A stretch of 64,000 nt of DNA from Paraburkholderia nodosa (GTDB lineage: Bacteria > Pseudomonadota > Gammaproteobacteria > Burkholderiales > Burkholderiaceae): the NCBI RefSeq assembly GCF_001718195.1, contig NZ_MCNV01000001.1, positions 1 to 64,000 of the forward strand, read 5' to 3'. The notes under the pieces are model-generated. The model searched no databases. It saw only the letters and a list, made by a program, of their open reading frames with translations, and had not been told where the DNA came from. Shown piece by piece: positions 51,501 to 60,737 of the stretch. Position 1 is the first letter of the stretch, and each line of letters begins with the position of its first letter. Both the position numbers and the translations under genes were made by a program.

Positions 51501-53141
51501 ATGACGTTTTCATTCCCGGCGCAAGCCTCTTGCACCTCGCGCCGAACCGCGGCGGCGGCGGTCCTGCTCGCCCTCGCGCTGCCGCATCCGACGCTCGCGG
51601 CAGGCCAACCGGTCACCGGCGGCACGCTGACGTGGGGCGTGGAAACCGAGCCGCGCACGCTCAATCCGCAACTGAACGGCCAGGACAAGGTCGTGCTGCT
51701 GCTGCGCAACGCTTACGAAAGCCTGCTGGCGCAAAAGCCCGACGGCAGCTTCGTGCCGTGGCTCGCCGCCGGCTACAAGGTCTCGCCCGACGGCAAGACT
51801 TATACCTTCACGCTGCGCGACGGTGTCAAGTTCACGGACGGCGCACCGTTCGACTCGAAGGCCGTGGCCCGCAACTTCCTCTATGCGCGCGACCTCTCCT
51901 ACTCCGGCGGCAGCAACCTCGCGCGCCTGATTTCGCACGTTGCCGACGTCAAGACACCCGACGCGCACACGGTCGAGATCACGCTCGACGCGCCGTACGC
52001 GCCGTTCCTGACCTTTGCCGGCTCCCTCCCGCTCCTCTCGCCGAACGCGTTCGACAAGTCGAGCCTCAAGTCGGGCGGCACCGACATCGCAGGAACGGGC
52101 CCATTCATCCTGCGCCGCTACGTGAAGGGGCAGGAGATCGAGTTCGACAGGAATCCCGATTATCGCTGGGCGCCGACAACCAGCGGCCATCAGGGGCCGG
52201 CGTATCTTGACCGCGTGGTTTATCGCTTCCTGCCTGAATCGTCGGTTCGAACGGGCGCGCTGCTGTCCGGGCAGGTCGACGTGATCGAAGGCGTGTCGGG
52301 CAACGACGCGGGGCTGATCCGCAGCAATCCCGACCTCACGTATCAGCATGCGCTGAACACCGGGACGCCCTACTCGCTGTTCCTGAACGTCACCTACGGC
52401 GCGGCGCAGGACGCCAATGTGCGCCGCGCGTTGCTCGAAGGACTCGACGTAAGCGGCATCGTCCAGTCGGTCTACCGCGGCGAACGCACGCGCGCATGGG
52501 GCATCACCTCGCCGATCGATCCGCTCTACGACCACAGCATCGAAAAGAGCTACGGCAACAATCCGAAGCTCGCCAATGCGCTGCTGGACGCAGCGGGCTG
52601 GACCGCGCGCGACAGCGCCGGCTACCGCGCGAAAAACGGCGAGCGTCTCACCATCGCGGTAATCCAGGCACAGGCGACCGTGCGCGACCAGCGCGACGTG
52701 CTGCTGCAGGCGTTGCAGGCGCAGGCGCGTCAGCGGCTCGGCGTCGATCTGAAGGTGCAGTACGTCGACGACGGCACCTATGCGGATGCGCGCAAGAGCG
52801 GCAAGTTCGGGTCGATCGCGAACTCGAACACACCGCCGGACGGGATCGATATCGAAGGCCACTACCTGCCCGTCGATCACGGCGGCGCGCTCAATTACAG
52901 CCGCGCGTCGGCACCGGAACTGAGTCGCTGGCTGCAGGCCGCTGCGCAGACGCAGAACGCCACCGAGCGCAAGGCGCTGTACGGCCAGTTGCAGCACTTC
53001 GCGATCGACCAGCAGGCGTTCGCCGTGCCGCTCTACGAGCCGGAAGACCAGATCGCCGCCACGAAGACGGTCCAGGGCCTCGGCTTCCGCTCGTATGCGC
53101 AGATGCCCGAAAACCCCTATGACGTGTGGATCAAACGCTAA
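51501..53141 (+). CDS. Family 5 (peptide-type) solute-binding protein, first of a tandem pair
   Basis: A 546-residue exported binding protein: signal peptide ending LAAG, then GGTLTWGVETEPRTLNPQLN, YTFTLRDGVKFTDGAPFDSK, GTGPFILRRYVKGQEIEFDRNPDY spread over residues 200-225, and SYGNNPKLANALLDAAGW. It binds the importer substrate in the periplasm. The ATG at 51501 has AAGGT nine bases upstream; an ATG at 51438 overlapping the GNAT stop would add 21 residues before the signal. The next gene encodes a close paralog, suggesting two ligands served by one transporter. Confidence 0.86.
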   Translation: MTFSFPAQASCTSRRTAAAAVLLALALPHPTLAAGQPVTGGTLTWGVETEPRTLNPQLNGQDKVVLLLRNAYESLLAQKPDGSFVPWLAAGYKVSPDGKTYTFTLRDGVKFTDGAPFDSKAVARNFLYARDLSYSGGSNLARLISHVADVKTPDAHTVEITLDAPYAPFLTFAGSLPLLSPNAFDKSSLKSGGTDIAGTGPFILRRYVKGQEIEFDRNPDYRWAPTTSGHQGPAYLDRVVYRFLPESSVRTGALLSGQVDVIEGVSGNDAGLIRSNPDLTYQHALNTGTPYSLFLNVTYGAAQDANVRRALLEGLDVSGIVQSVYRGERTRAWGITSPIDPLYDHSIEKSYGNNPKLANALLDAAGWTARDSAGYRAKNGERLTIAVIQAQATVRDQRDVLLQALQAQARQRLGVDLKVQYVDDGTYADARKSGKFGSIANSNTPPDGIDIEGHYLPVDHGGALNYSRASAPELSRWLQAAAQTQNATERKALYGQLQHFAIDQQAFAVPLYEPEDQIAATKTVQGLGFRSYAQMPENPYDVWIKR

Positions 53142-53143
53142 CC

Positions 53144-54796
53144 ATGACGATGTCGATGTCAACGCCTCTCGCCATGGCCAGGTCCGCGCGCTGGCGGCGC
53201 AGGGTCGCCGCCGGGGGAATCGCGCTTGCGGCAACGGCCACTGGCGGCGTCAGCGCCGCGCCCGCTTCCTGCGGCACGCTGACGTGGGGCATCGAGACCG
53301 AGCCGACGACCTTCAATCCGCAACTGAACGGACAGGCGAAAGCGGAACTGATCCTGCGCGCGAGCTTCGAGTCGCTGCTCGCGCGCAAGCCCGATGGCAC
53401 CTATGTCCCATGGCTCGCGACTGGCTACACGGTCTCGCCGGACGGCAAGACGCTGACGTTTACACTGCGCGACGGCGTGAAGTTCACCGACGGCCAGCCG
53501 CTCGATGCCGCAGCGGTCGCGAAGAACTTTCTCGAGGTGCGCGACCCGTCTTACTGCGCCGGTTCGAGCTATTGCGGAATCGCGTCGCGCCTCGCCGGCG
53601 CGCGTGCCGTCGATGCGCGCACCGTCCAGCTCACGTTGAACGAACCCTACGTGCCGTTCCTCTCATTCGCCGCTGGGCTCAAGCTCATCTCGCCCGCCGC
53701 CTACGCCTCGCCGCAACTGAAATCGGGCGGACGCGAAGTCGCGGGCACCGGACCGTTTATTCTCACGGCCTGGCGCAAGGGACAGGAAGCCAATTTCGTT
53801 CGGAATCCCGATTATAAATGGCCGCCAGCTACGACGACCCATCAGGGCACGGCATACCTCGACCGAGTGGTCTACCGCTTCCTGCCCGAGTCGTCGGTGC
53901 GCACCGGCGCGCTGCTGTCCGGCCAGGCCGACGTGATCGAGGGCATTTCGGGCAACGACGCCACATTGCTCGAAAAGCAGCCGGACCTGCGCTACCTCCA
54001 TGCGCTGAACACGGGCTCGCCGTACTCGCTCTATCTGAACGTGGCCTACGGCCCCACCCAGGACGCGCGGGTGCGCCGTGCGCTGTTGCAGGCGTTCGAT
54101 CTCGACGCTCTCGTCGCTGCGATCTATCGCGGCAAGCGCACACGCGCCTGGGGCATCACCTCACCGGTCGATCCGCTGTATGACCGCAGCATCGAGCACA
54201 GCTACGGCAACAATCCGAAGCTTGCCAACGCGCTGCTCGACGAAGCGGGCTGGACCGGGCGCGACGCCGGCGGCTACCGCACGAAGGACGGACAGCGGCT
54301 GTCGATCGATGTCGTGCAGGCGATCGCCACCGTGCGCGACCAGCGCGATGTGCTGTTGCAGGGACTCCAGGCGCAGGCGCGCCAGCGGCTCGGCGTCGAG
54401 CTGAAAATCCGCTATGTCGACGCAGGCACCTATGCCGACGTGCGCAAGACCGGCAAGTTCGGCGCCATACCCAACTCGAACACCGATACCGACGGAATCG
54501 ATACGGAAAACCACTACCTGCCCATCGACCGCGGCGGCGTGATCAATTACAGCCGCACGGCGGACCCGCGCCTGCTCGCGTGGCTGAACGAAGCCGCGCA
54601 GACGCGCGACGACGCGGCGCGCGCCCGCATCTACGCGCAACTGCAACACACGGTGATCGTCGACGAGGCCTACGCAATTCCGCTCTATCAACCCGAGGAC
54701 GAGATCGCAGCCAGCACGCGCGTGCGCGGCCTGGCGTTCCGCAGCTTCAAGCAGATGCCGGAAGCGCCTTACGACGTCTGCCTCGATTCGCGCTGA
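53144..54796 (+). CDS. Family 5 (peptide-type) solute-binding protein, second of a tandem pair
   Basis: A 550-residue paralog of the preceding protein, clearly over half identical by eye: GTLTWGIETEPTTFNPQLNG, YLDRVVYRFLPESSVRTGAL, LSGQADVIEGISGNDATLL and SYGNNPKLANALLDEAGW all recur. The N-terminus has a WRRRVAAGG stretch and hydrophobic run that can act as an export signal ending VSAA. It differs by an extra Cys pair in a loop (PSYCAGSSYCG) absent from the first copy. Start at ATG 53144, two bases after the first copy's stop. Ligand-site differences would define a second substrate. Confidence 0.85.
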   Translation: MTMSMSTPLAMARSARWRRRVAAGGIALAATATGGVSAAPASCGTLTWGIETEPTTFNPQLNGQAKAELILRASFESLLARKPDGTYVPWLATGYTVSPDGKTLTFTLRDGVKFTDGQPLDAAAVAKNFLEVRDPSYCAGSSYCGIASRLAGARAVDARTVQLTLNEPYVPFLSFAAGLKLISPAAYASPQLKSGGREVAGTGPFILTAWRKGQEANFVRNPDYKWPPATTTHQGTAYLDRVVYRFLPESSVRTGALLSGQADVIEGISGNDATLLEKQPDLRYLHALNTGSPYSLYLNVAYGPTQDARVRRALLQAFDLDALVAAIYRGKRTRAWGITSPVDPLYDRSIEHSYGNNPKLANALLDEAGWTGRDAGGYRTKDGQRLSIDVVQAIATVRDQRDVLLQGLQAQARQRLGVELKIRYVDAGTYADVRKTGKFGAIPNSNTDTDGIDTENHYLPIDRGGVINYSRTADPRLLAWLNEAAQTRDDAARARIYAQLQHTVIVDEAYAIPLYQPEDEIAASTRVRGLAFRSFKQMPEAPYDVCLDSR

Positions 54797-54846
54797 CGCG
54801 AGACGTGCGGCGCGCACCGGCTTCGCCAGCAGGAGAACTTTCGACC

Positions 54847-55860
54847 ATGACCCACCCGACTCCCTTACCGCTGCCCGACGAGAGCGTACCCCGCCCGACG
54901 GCGCCGCTCACGCGCGTGCGCCGCACGTGGTTGCGCTCGCCGGTCGCGACGCGGCTCGTGACCGGCGTGCTGGTGCTGTGGGCCGCGATCACGCTGTCGT
55001 TCGTCGCCGTGCATCTCGCGCCCGGCGATATCGTCAGCATCCTGATCGGCGAGCAACTGAACACGCCCGAAATTGAAGCCGCGATCCGCAAGGAATGGGG
55101 CCTCGACGAGCCCGTATCCCTGCAATACCTGCACTACCTGTGGCGTGTGTTGCACGGCGACTTCGGCCGCTCGTACGTCCTGAACACCGACGTCGCCCCG
55201 CTCGTGATCGGCCAGCTCTGGCCCACGCTCAAGCTTACCAGCGCCGCGCTGGTCGTCGCGGTCGTGTTCGCCGTGGGGCTCGCGGTGCTGACTGCGGGGC
55301 GCCGCTTCGGCGCCCGCGCCGCCTCAGGCGTGGAGCTGCTGCTCGCTTCGACGCCCTCATTCTGGCTCGGCATCATGCTGCTGTTCGTGTTCAGTTTCAC
55401 GCTCAAGCTCTTCCCCGTGGCCGGCGACCGCGGCTTCTCCTCGCTCGTGCTGCCGGCGCTCTCGCTGGGGCTCGCGCAAGGCGCGGTGATTGGCCGCATA
55501 TTGCGCAAGGGCATCGAGCGCGCGCTCGACGAGCCGTACGCGCTGACCGTGCGCGCGTGGGGCATTGGCGGCTTCGCGCTGCGCCTGCGCCATGCGCTGC
55601 GGCACGCCGCGTTGCCGGCAGTCACGCTCGCCGGCTGGCTCGTGGGCGGCTTGTTGAGCGGCGCGGTCATCACCGAGCAGGTGTTCGGGCGCCCAGGGCT
55701 CGGCAAGGTGACCGTCGATGCCGTGCTCGCGAAGGACATGCCCGTGATCCTCGCGATCGCGATCCTCTCCGCAGCGATCTACGTCGTCCTGAGCACCGCC
55801 GTCGACCTGCTCTATCTCTTGATCGATCCGCGCCTGCGCGACCCGCGCGCGCGGCGCTGA
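54847..55860 (+). CDS. Peptide-type ABC transporter permease (DppB/GsiC-like)
   Basis: A 337-residue permease: TRLVTGVLVLWAAITLSFVAV, LAPGDIVSILIGEQLNTPE, the LHGDFGRSYVLNTDVAP loop, BPD_transp_1 core, ATPase loop ALTVRAWGIGGFALRLRHALRH, and VITEQVFGRPGLGKVTVDAV. AGGAG lies about 11 bases upstream of the ATG. It forms the channel with the next protein. Confidence 0.86.
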   Translation: MTHPTPLPLPDESVPRPTAPLTRVRRTWLRSPVATRLVTGVLVLWAAITLSFVAVHLAPGDIVSILIGEQLNTPEIEAAIRKEWGLDEPVSLQYLHYLWRVLHGDFGRSYVLNTDVAPLVIGQLWPTLKLTSAALVVAVVFAVGLAVLTAGRRFGARAASGVELLLASTPSFWLGIMLLFVFSFTLKLFPVAGDRGFSSLVLPALSLGLAQGAVIGRILRKGIERALDEPYALTVRAWGIGGFALRLRHALRHAALPAVTLAGWLVGGLLSGAVITEQVFGRPGLGKVTVDAVLAKDMPVILAIAILSAAIYVVLSTAVDLLYLLIDPRLRDPRARR

Positions 55861-55875
55861 ACCGGAGGCTTCACG

Positions 55876-56745
55876 ATGTCAGTTCCTCTCGACCTGCCAT
55901 TGCGGGCGCGCCCGGGTTGGCGTGCCGCCAGCTGGATATGGCGTCATCCCGGCCTTGCGCTTGCGGCGCTCTGGCTCCTTCTCAACGTCATCGCCGTCGC
56001 CGCGCCCGAATGGCTGACCCGCTATGATCCGCTCGCGGCGGACCCAGTCTCCGCGCAGATCGGCGCCAGCGCCGAGCATTGGCTAGGCACCGACCAGCTG
56101 GGCCGCGACATCTTTGCGCGCGTCGTCTACGGCGCACGCTACTCGCTCTCGATCAGCGCGGCGGCGATCGCCATCGCGACGCTCGCAGGCACCGTGCTTG
56201 GGCTGATCGCCGGCCTCGCGCGCGGCTGGCTCGACGAACTGATCACGCGCTTTCTCGACGTGGTGTCCGCCCTTCCGGACCTCCTGCTTGCGCTCATGCT
56301 GATCTCGTTCACGGGCCCCGGCGCGGTCAATCTCGTCTTCGCGCTTGGCGTCGCCTCGATTCCGCGCTTCGCGCGCGTCGTGCGCGCGCAGACCTTCGTC
56401 GTCGCCGAATCGGGGTATGTGGAGCAGGCGCGCACGTTCGGTCTCGCGCCGGCCGTGCTGGTCTGGCGGCACGTGTTGCCGCACGCCATTGCCCAGGTGC
56501 CCGTGCTTGCCACGATCGGCCTGGGCACCACGATCATCGGCACATCGGGCCTGAGCTTTCTCGGCATGGGGCCGCAGCCGCCCACGGCCGAGTGGGGACT
56601 GATGCTCGCCGAGGGCCGCAACTATCTGTACAACGCATGGTGGATCGCGGTCTGGCCCGGCGTGGCGATCACGGCCGCCGTCATTGCTGTGAACGCGCTC
56701 GGCGGCTACTGGCAGGCGCGTTTCGAACGCCGGGAGGTCGCATGA
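55876..56745 (+). CDS. Peptide-type ABC transporter permease (DppC/GsiD-like)
   Basis: A 289-residue permease: AEHWLGTDQLGRDIFARVVY, SISAAAIAIATLAGTVLG, ATPase loop SGYVEQARTFGLAPAVLVWR, and TSGLSFLGMGPQPPTAEWG. GGAGG precedes the ATG at good spacing, and its stop overlaps the next ATG (ATGA). About six hydrophobic segments as expected. Confidence 0.86.
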   Translation: MSVPLDLPLRARPGWRAASWIWRHPGLALAALWLLLNVIAVAAPEWLTRYDPLAADPVSAQIGASAEHWLGTDQLGRDIFARVVYGARYSLSISAAAIAIATLAGTVLGLIAGLARGWLDELITRFLDVVSALPDLLLALMLISFTGPGAVNLVFALGVASIPRFARVVRAQTFVVAESGYVEQARTFGLAPAVLVWRHVLPHAIAQVPVLATIGLGTTIIGTSGLSFLGMGPQPPTAEWGLMLAEGRNYLYNAWWIAVWPGVAITAAVIAVNALGGYWQARFERREVA

Positions 56746-58526
56746 CAGCCGCCGCCACTGCCAATCTTGCCGCCCGCGTGCGCGTTGGGTCCGCCACGGA
56801 AGGCAGCCCCTCAGCGCCGGTCCCGCTACCCGCCGTGATTCATCCGTTCACCGCGCCGCCGGGCGAACCGCTCGTGCGTATCGAAAACCTTCGCATCGCG
56901 TTTCATGAGCGGCACGCCGCGCGCCCCGCCGTCGAATCACTGAGCCTGAGCGTGCATGCGGGCGAGTGCGTCGCGCTCGTCGGCGAATCGGGCTCCGGCA
57001 AATCCGTCACCGCACGCAGCCTCGTCGGACTGAACGGCCCGAAGGCGCAAACACAGGCCGAGCGCTTCGAGATCGCGGGCGAGGACGCACGCCGCTACCG
57101 CGAGCGCGACTGGCGCGGCATACGCGGCCGCCGCATCGGCTACGTGCTCCAGGACGCACTGGTCTCGCTCGATCCGCTATGGCGCGTGCGCAACCTCGTA
57201 GCCGAATCGCTGCATAGTGTGCGCTCGCGCGACATCCACCACCGCAGCGTCGAGATCCTGCGGGCGGTAGGCATTGACGAACCCGAGAGCCGGCTGCCGC
57301 AATACCCGCATCAACTGTCGGGCGGCTTGCGGCAGCGCGTACTGATCGGCACGGCCATCGCGGGCGGCGCTTCGCTGCTGATTGCCGACGAGCCCACCAC
57401 GGCGCTCGACATGACCGTCCAGCGTCAAATCCTATCGCTGCTGAGCGCCCGCCGCGACGCCGGCGACGCGCTGCTCCTCATCAGCCACGACCTCGCCGTG
57501 GTCGCGGAACTGGCAGACCGCGTGCTCGTCATGCGTGCGGGCCGCATCGTCGAAGAAGGGCCGACGCGCGACGTGCTGGGGCGCCCAGCGCATCCTTATA
57601 CGCGGCAGCTGCTCGCCGCGATTCCCGTGCCCGCGTCGCGCGGCTACCGGCTCTCGGGCGACGCGGGACCTGGCGCCGCCACGGCCGAGGCACGGGTTGC
57701 GCTGCCGGCGAAGCAGATTGTCGACGATGTCCGTGTGCTTTCAGTCGAAGCGGTCACGAAGCGCTACGGCGGCGACGACAGCGCGCCCCCCGCCGTCGAC
57801 GACGTGTCGTTTTCGCTCGCCAAAGGCGAAACGCTCGGCATCGTCGGCGAATCCGGCTCGGGCAAGTCGACGGTCGCGCGCATCGTGCTGGGCCTGACCA
57901 CTCCCGACAGCGGCCGCGTGACGCTCGACGGCCAGCCCTGGAGCGGCGTGCCCGAATCCGCTCGGCGACATCGGCGGGCCGGCCTGCAGCTCATTGCGCA
58001 GGACCCCTATAGCTCCTTCGACCCGCGTTATACGGTCGGCCAGCTCATCGGCGAGAGCCTCGACGCGGTCGGCATTCGCGGCGACGCGCGGCGACGCCGT
58101 GTGCTGCAACTGCTCGACGAGGTGCGGCTCGGGGCGGGCTGCTACGACCGCTACCCGCGCGAACTCTCCGGCGGCCAGCGCCAACGCGTGGCGATTGCGC
58201 GCGCATTCGCGCCGAACCCGGCGCTGCTCGTTGCCGACGAACCGGTGAGCGCGCTCGACGTATCGATCCAGGCGCAGGTGCTCGACCTGCTCGCCGACAT
58301 GCAGTCTGAGCACGGCACGGCCATGCTGTTCATTTCGCACGACCTCGGCGTGGTTCATCACGTTGCCGACCGCGTGCTCGTGATGCAGCGCGGCCGCCTG
58401 GTCGAGAGCGGACCTGTCGAGCGGGTATTCACTGCGCCAACGCATCCCTATACCGCTTCGCTGCTCGATGCGCTGCTGAAGCTGCCCAAGTCGGCGCAGC
58501 AGGGCCAGCCGGCCACTTCCGCGTGA
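56742..58526 (+). CDS. Fused double ATPase of a peptide-type ABC importer (GsiA-like)
   Basis: A 594-residue protein joining DppD-like and DppF-like ATPases. First half: Walker [22 protein letters not shown], signature [15 protein letters not shown], Walker [22 protein letters not shown]. Second half: Walker [23 protein letters not shown], signature [15 protein letters not shown], Walker [23 protein letters not shown]. GsiA of the glutathione importer has this layout, so a glutathione-like or cysteine-conjugate ligand is plausible. The first 40 residues are a Pro/Ala-rich leader before the first ATPase. All catalytic motifs are present. Confidence 0.88.
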   Translation: MTAAATANLAARVRVGSATEGSPSAPVPLPAVIHPFTAPPGEPLVRIENLRIAFHERHAARPAVESLSLSVHAGECVALVGESGSGKSVTARSLVGLNGPKAQTQAERFEIAGEDARRYRERDWRGIRGRRIGYVLQDALVSLDPLWRVRNLVAESLHSVRSRDIHHRSVEILRAVGIDEPESRLPQYPHQLSGGLRQRVLIGTAIAGGASLLIADEPTTALDMTVQRQILSLLSARRDAGDALLLISHDLAVVAELADRVLVMRAGRIVEEGPTRDVLGRPAHPYTRQLLAAIPVPASRGYRLSGDAGPGAATAEARVALPAKQIVDDVRVLSVEAVTKRYGGDDSAPPAVDDVSFSLAKGETLGIVGESGSGKSTVARIVLGLTTPDSGRVTLDGQPWSGVPESARRHRRAGLQLIAQDPYSSFDPRYTVGQLIGESLDAVGIRGDARRRRVLQLLDEVRLGAGCYDRYPRELSGGQRQRVAIARAFAPNPALLVADEPVSALDVSIQAQVLDLLADMQSEHGTAMLFISHDLGVVHHVADRVLVMQRGRLVESGPVERVFTAPTHPYTASLLDALLKLPKSAQQGQPATSA

Positions 58527-58555
58527 CTTCCCACACGCCCTCTATCTTGCACACC

Positions 58556-59890
58556 ATGAGCCAATCGACCACGAATCCCCAACGTCAGATTCACCTCGGC
58601 GCGATCATCCAGGGCGCTTCGGGCAACATGTCCGCATGGCGTCATCCCGATGCGATCGCCGATGCCAGCATCAACGTGGACTTCGTACGCGAGCTGGCGC
58701 GCGAGGCCGAGAACGCGAAATTCGATCTGCTGTTCGTCGCCGACGGGCTGCACATCAATGCGAAGTCGATCCCCCACTTCCTGAACCGCTTCGAGCCGCT
58801 CACGCTACTTTCGGCGCTCGCGTTCGCGACCACGCGCATCGGCCTCGTTGGCACGCTCTCGACTTCGTACAGCGATCCGTTCACCGTCGCGCGCCAGTTT
58901 TCGAGCCTCGATCACCTGAGCGACGGCCGCGCGGGCTGGAATGTGGTGACCTCGCCGCTGGAAGGCTCCGCGAAGAATTTCTCGCGTGACAAACACCCAG
59001 AACATGCACTGCGCTACCGGATCGCCTCCGAGTTTCTGGATGTGACGAAGGGGTTGTGGGATTCGTGGGAGGACGACGCCTTCGTTCGCGACAAGGCGAG
59101 CGGCGTGTTCTTCGATCCGGACAAACTGCATGCGCTCGATCACGCGGGCGAGTTCTTTTCGGTGGCCGGGCCGCTCAATATCGGCCGCTCGCGCCAGGGC
59201 CGCCCGATCCTGTTCCAGGCGGGCGCTTCCGACGACGGAAAGGCGGTTGCGGCGAGCCATGCGGACGCGATCTACACGCGCCAGGAAACGATCGGGCTTG
59301 CACAGGCCTTCTATGGCGACGTCCAGAAGCGGCTCGCCGCCCACGGCCGCGCAGCCGGCAGCCTGAAGAGCTTCCAGGGCATCAGCGTGATCGTGGCGGA
59401 TTCGGCCGTGCAGGCCGAGGACCAGTATCGCGAAACCGCACGGCTCGTGACGATCGAGAATGCGCTCGACTACCTTGGCCGCTACTTCGATCACCACGAT
59501 TTCTCGCAGTACCCGCTCGACGCTCCATTTCCCGACATCGGCAAACTGGGCAGCAACCAGTTCCGCAGCACGACCAACGCGATCAAGCGCAACGCGGCCG
59601 AGCGCCGGCTGACGCTGCGCGAGGTCGCGTTGGAAGCCGCAACGCCCAGGCCCAGCTTTCTCGGTACGCCCGAACAGGTCGCCGATGGCTTGCAGGCCTG
59701 GGTCGAAGCGCGCGCGACCGATGGCTTCATCGTGCGCGGCGGTACACCGCTCGCGTTCACCGAATTCGCGCGTAAGGTGGTGCCGATCCTGCAGGAGCGT
59801 GGTGCCTACCGGCGCGACTATGCAGGCACGACGCTGCGCGAGCATCTTGGGCTCGACTATCCCGTGAACCGCTATGCGCTGACCGCATGA
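58556..59890 (+). CDS. NtaA/SnaA/DszA-type FMN-dependent monooxygenase (LLM class)
   Basis: A 444-residue flavin monooxygenase: [65 protein letters not shown] (spread over residues 80-105), [47 protein letters not shown]. It belongs to the group that includes nitrilotriacetate and sulfone monooxygenases, and relatives of Bacillus YxeK/YtnJ that cleave C-S bonds of N-acetylated cysteine conjugates. An in-frame GTG at 58523 overlapping the ATPase stop is an alternative start. It follows the importer genes directly. Confidence 0.86.
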   Translation: MSQSTTNPQRQIHLGAIIQGASGNMSAWRHPDAIADASINVDFVRELAREAENAKFDLLFVADGLHINAKSIPHFLNRFEPLTLLSALAFATTRIGLVGTLSTSYSDPFTVARQFSSLDHLSDGRAGWNVVTSPLEGSAKNFSRDKHPEHALRYRIASEFLDVTKGLWDSWEDDAFVRDKASGVFFDPDKLHALDHAGEFFSVAGPLNIGRSRQGRPILFQAGASDDGKAVAASHADAIYTRQETIGLAQAFYGDVQKRLAAHGRAAGSLKSFQGISVIVADSAVQAEDQYRETARLVTIENALDYLGRYFDHHDFSQYPLDAPFPDIGKLGSNQFRSTTNAIKRNAAERRLTLREVALEAATPRPSFLGTPEQVADGLQAWVEARATDGFIVRGGTPLAFTEFARKVVPILQERGAYRRDYAGTTLREHLGLDYPVNRYALTA

Positions 59891-59951
59891 ATAACCATAT
59901 GAAGTTTCATTCTTTTCCAAAAGCGCGCGTGGTGACTAGCGTGAAAGCATC

Positions 59952-60725
59952 ATGAGCGACGTTTCCTCTTCTCTTCCTGCTTCGGTCGCATGGATTGCCG
60001 GGGTGGGCGCGAGCGCCGGCCTGGGCGCGGCGCTCGGGCGCCACTTCGCCCGAGCAGGTTACACGGTCGTGCTGACCGGACGCACGGCGCCGCGTGTGGA
60101 AGCGCTCGCCGCGGAAATACGCGCGCAAGGCGGCTGCGCCCACGCAGCACCCGGCGACGTGGCAAACGAGCAGGATCTCGCGCGCATCGCGCAACTTCTG
60201 ACGAGTCACGGAATTCTGCGCAGCGCGATTTTCAACGCGGGCAACGCCGTACGCGCGCCAACGCTCGAACTCGAAGTCGCGCAGTTCGAGTCCGCATGGC
60301 GCACAAACGTGCTAGGTGGCTTCGTGTTTGCCCGCGCCGCCTTACCCCTTCTGCTGGACGCCCCGGACGCCGCGACGAACCCCTCGGGCGCCGGCAGCCT
60401 CATCTTTACCGGCGCGACCGCCTCGCTGCGCGGACGGCCGCCGTTCGCCGCGTTCGCAGCGGCGAAAGCGGGCCTGCGCTCGCTGGCCCAAAGTCTCGCG
60501 CGCGAATTCGGACCGCGAGGCGTGCACGTGGCGCACGTCGTGATCGACGGCGGCATCGACGGCGAACGGCTGCGAAGCGCCGCGCCCCAGCGCGCTCAAG
60601 ACGCAGGGCCGGACGGTCTGCTGCAACCCGAAGCCATCGCCGAAAGCTATTGGCAGTTGCACCGCCAGGCCCGCAGCGCATGGACACAAGAGCTGGATCT
60701 GCGCCCGTGGCGCGAACCGTTTTGA
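59952..60725 (+). CDS. Atypical short-chain dehydrogenase lacking catalytic Ser and Tyr
   Basis: A 257-residue Rossmann-fold protein of the SDR superfamily: cofactor loop GASAGLG (residues 19-25), NAG motif in FNAGNAV, Lys172 in FAAFAAAKAGLRSLAQ. The catalytic Tyr is replaced by Phe168 and the catalytic Ser position by Ala155. The VAHVVIDGGIDGERLR stretch is typical of an atypical SDR subgroup in proteobacteria with unknown reaction. Without Ser and Tyr, normal hydride transfer from an alcohol is unlikely; it may bind a cofactor for another purpose or use a different mechanism. It follows the monooxygenase by 61 bases. Confidence 0.8.
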   Translation: MSDVSSSLPASVAWIAGVGASAGLGAALGRHFARAGYTVVLTGRTAPRVEALAAEIRAQGGCAHAAPGDVANEQDLARIAQLLTSHGILRSAIFNAGNAVRAPTLELEVAQFESAWRTNVLGGFVFARAALPLLLDAPDAATNPSGAGSLIFTGATASLRGRPPFAAFAAAKAGLRSLAQSLAREFGPRGVHVAHVVIDGGIDGERLRSAAPQRAQDAGPDGLLQPEAIAESYWQLHRQARSAWTQELDLRPWREPF

Positions 60726-60737
60726 TCAGGATGACTT

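Noticed and set aside
51510-53234. A 574-codon minus-strand frame opposite the first tandem binding protein
   Set aside because: Antisense shadow; Arg-rich with no motifs, while the plus strand is a clear family 5 binding protein.
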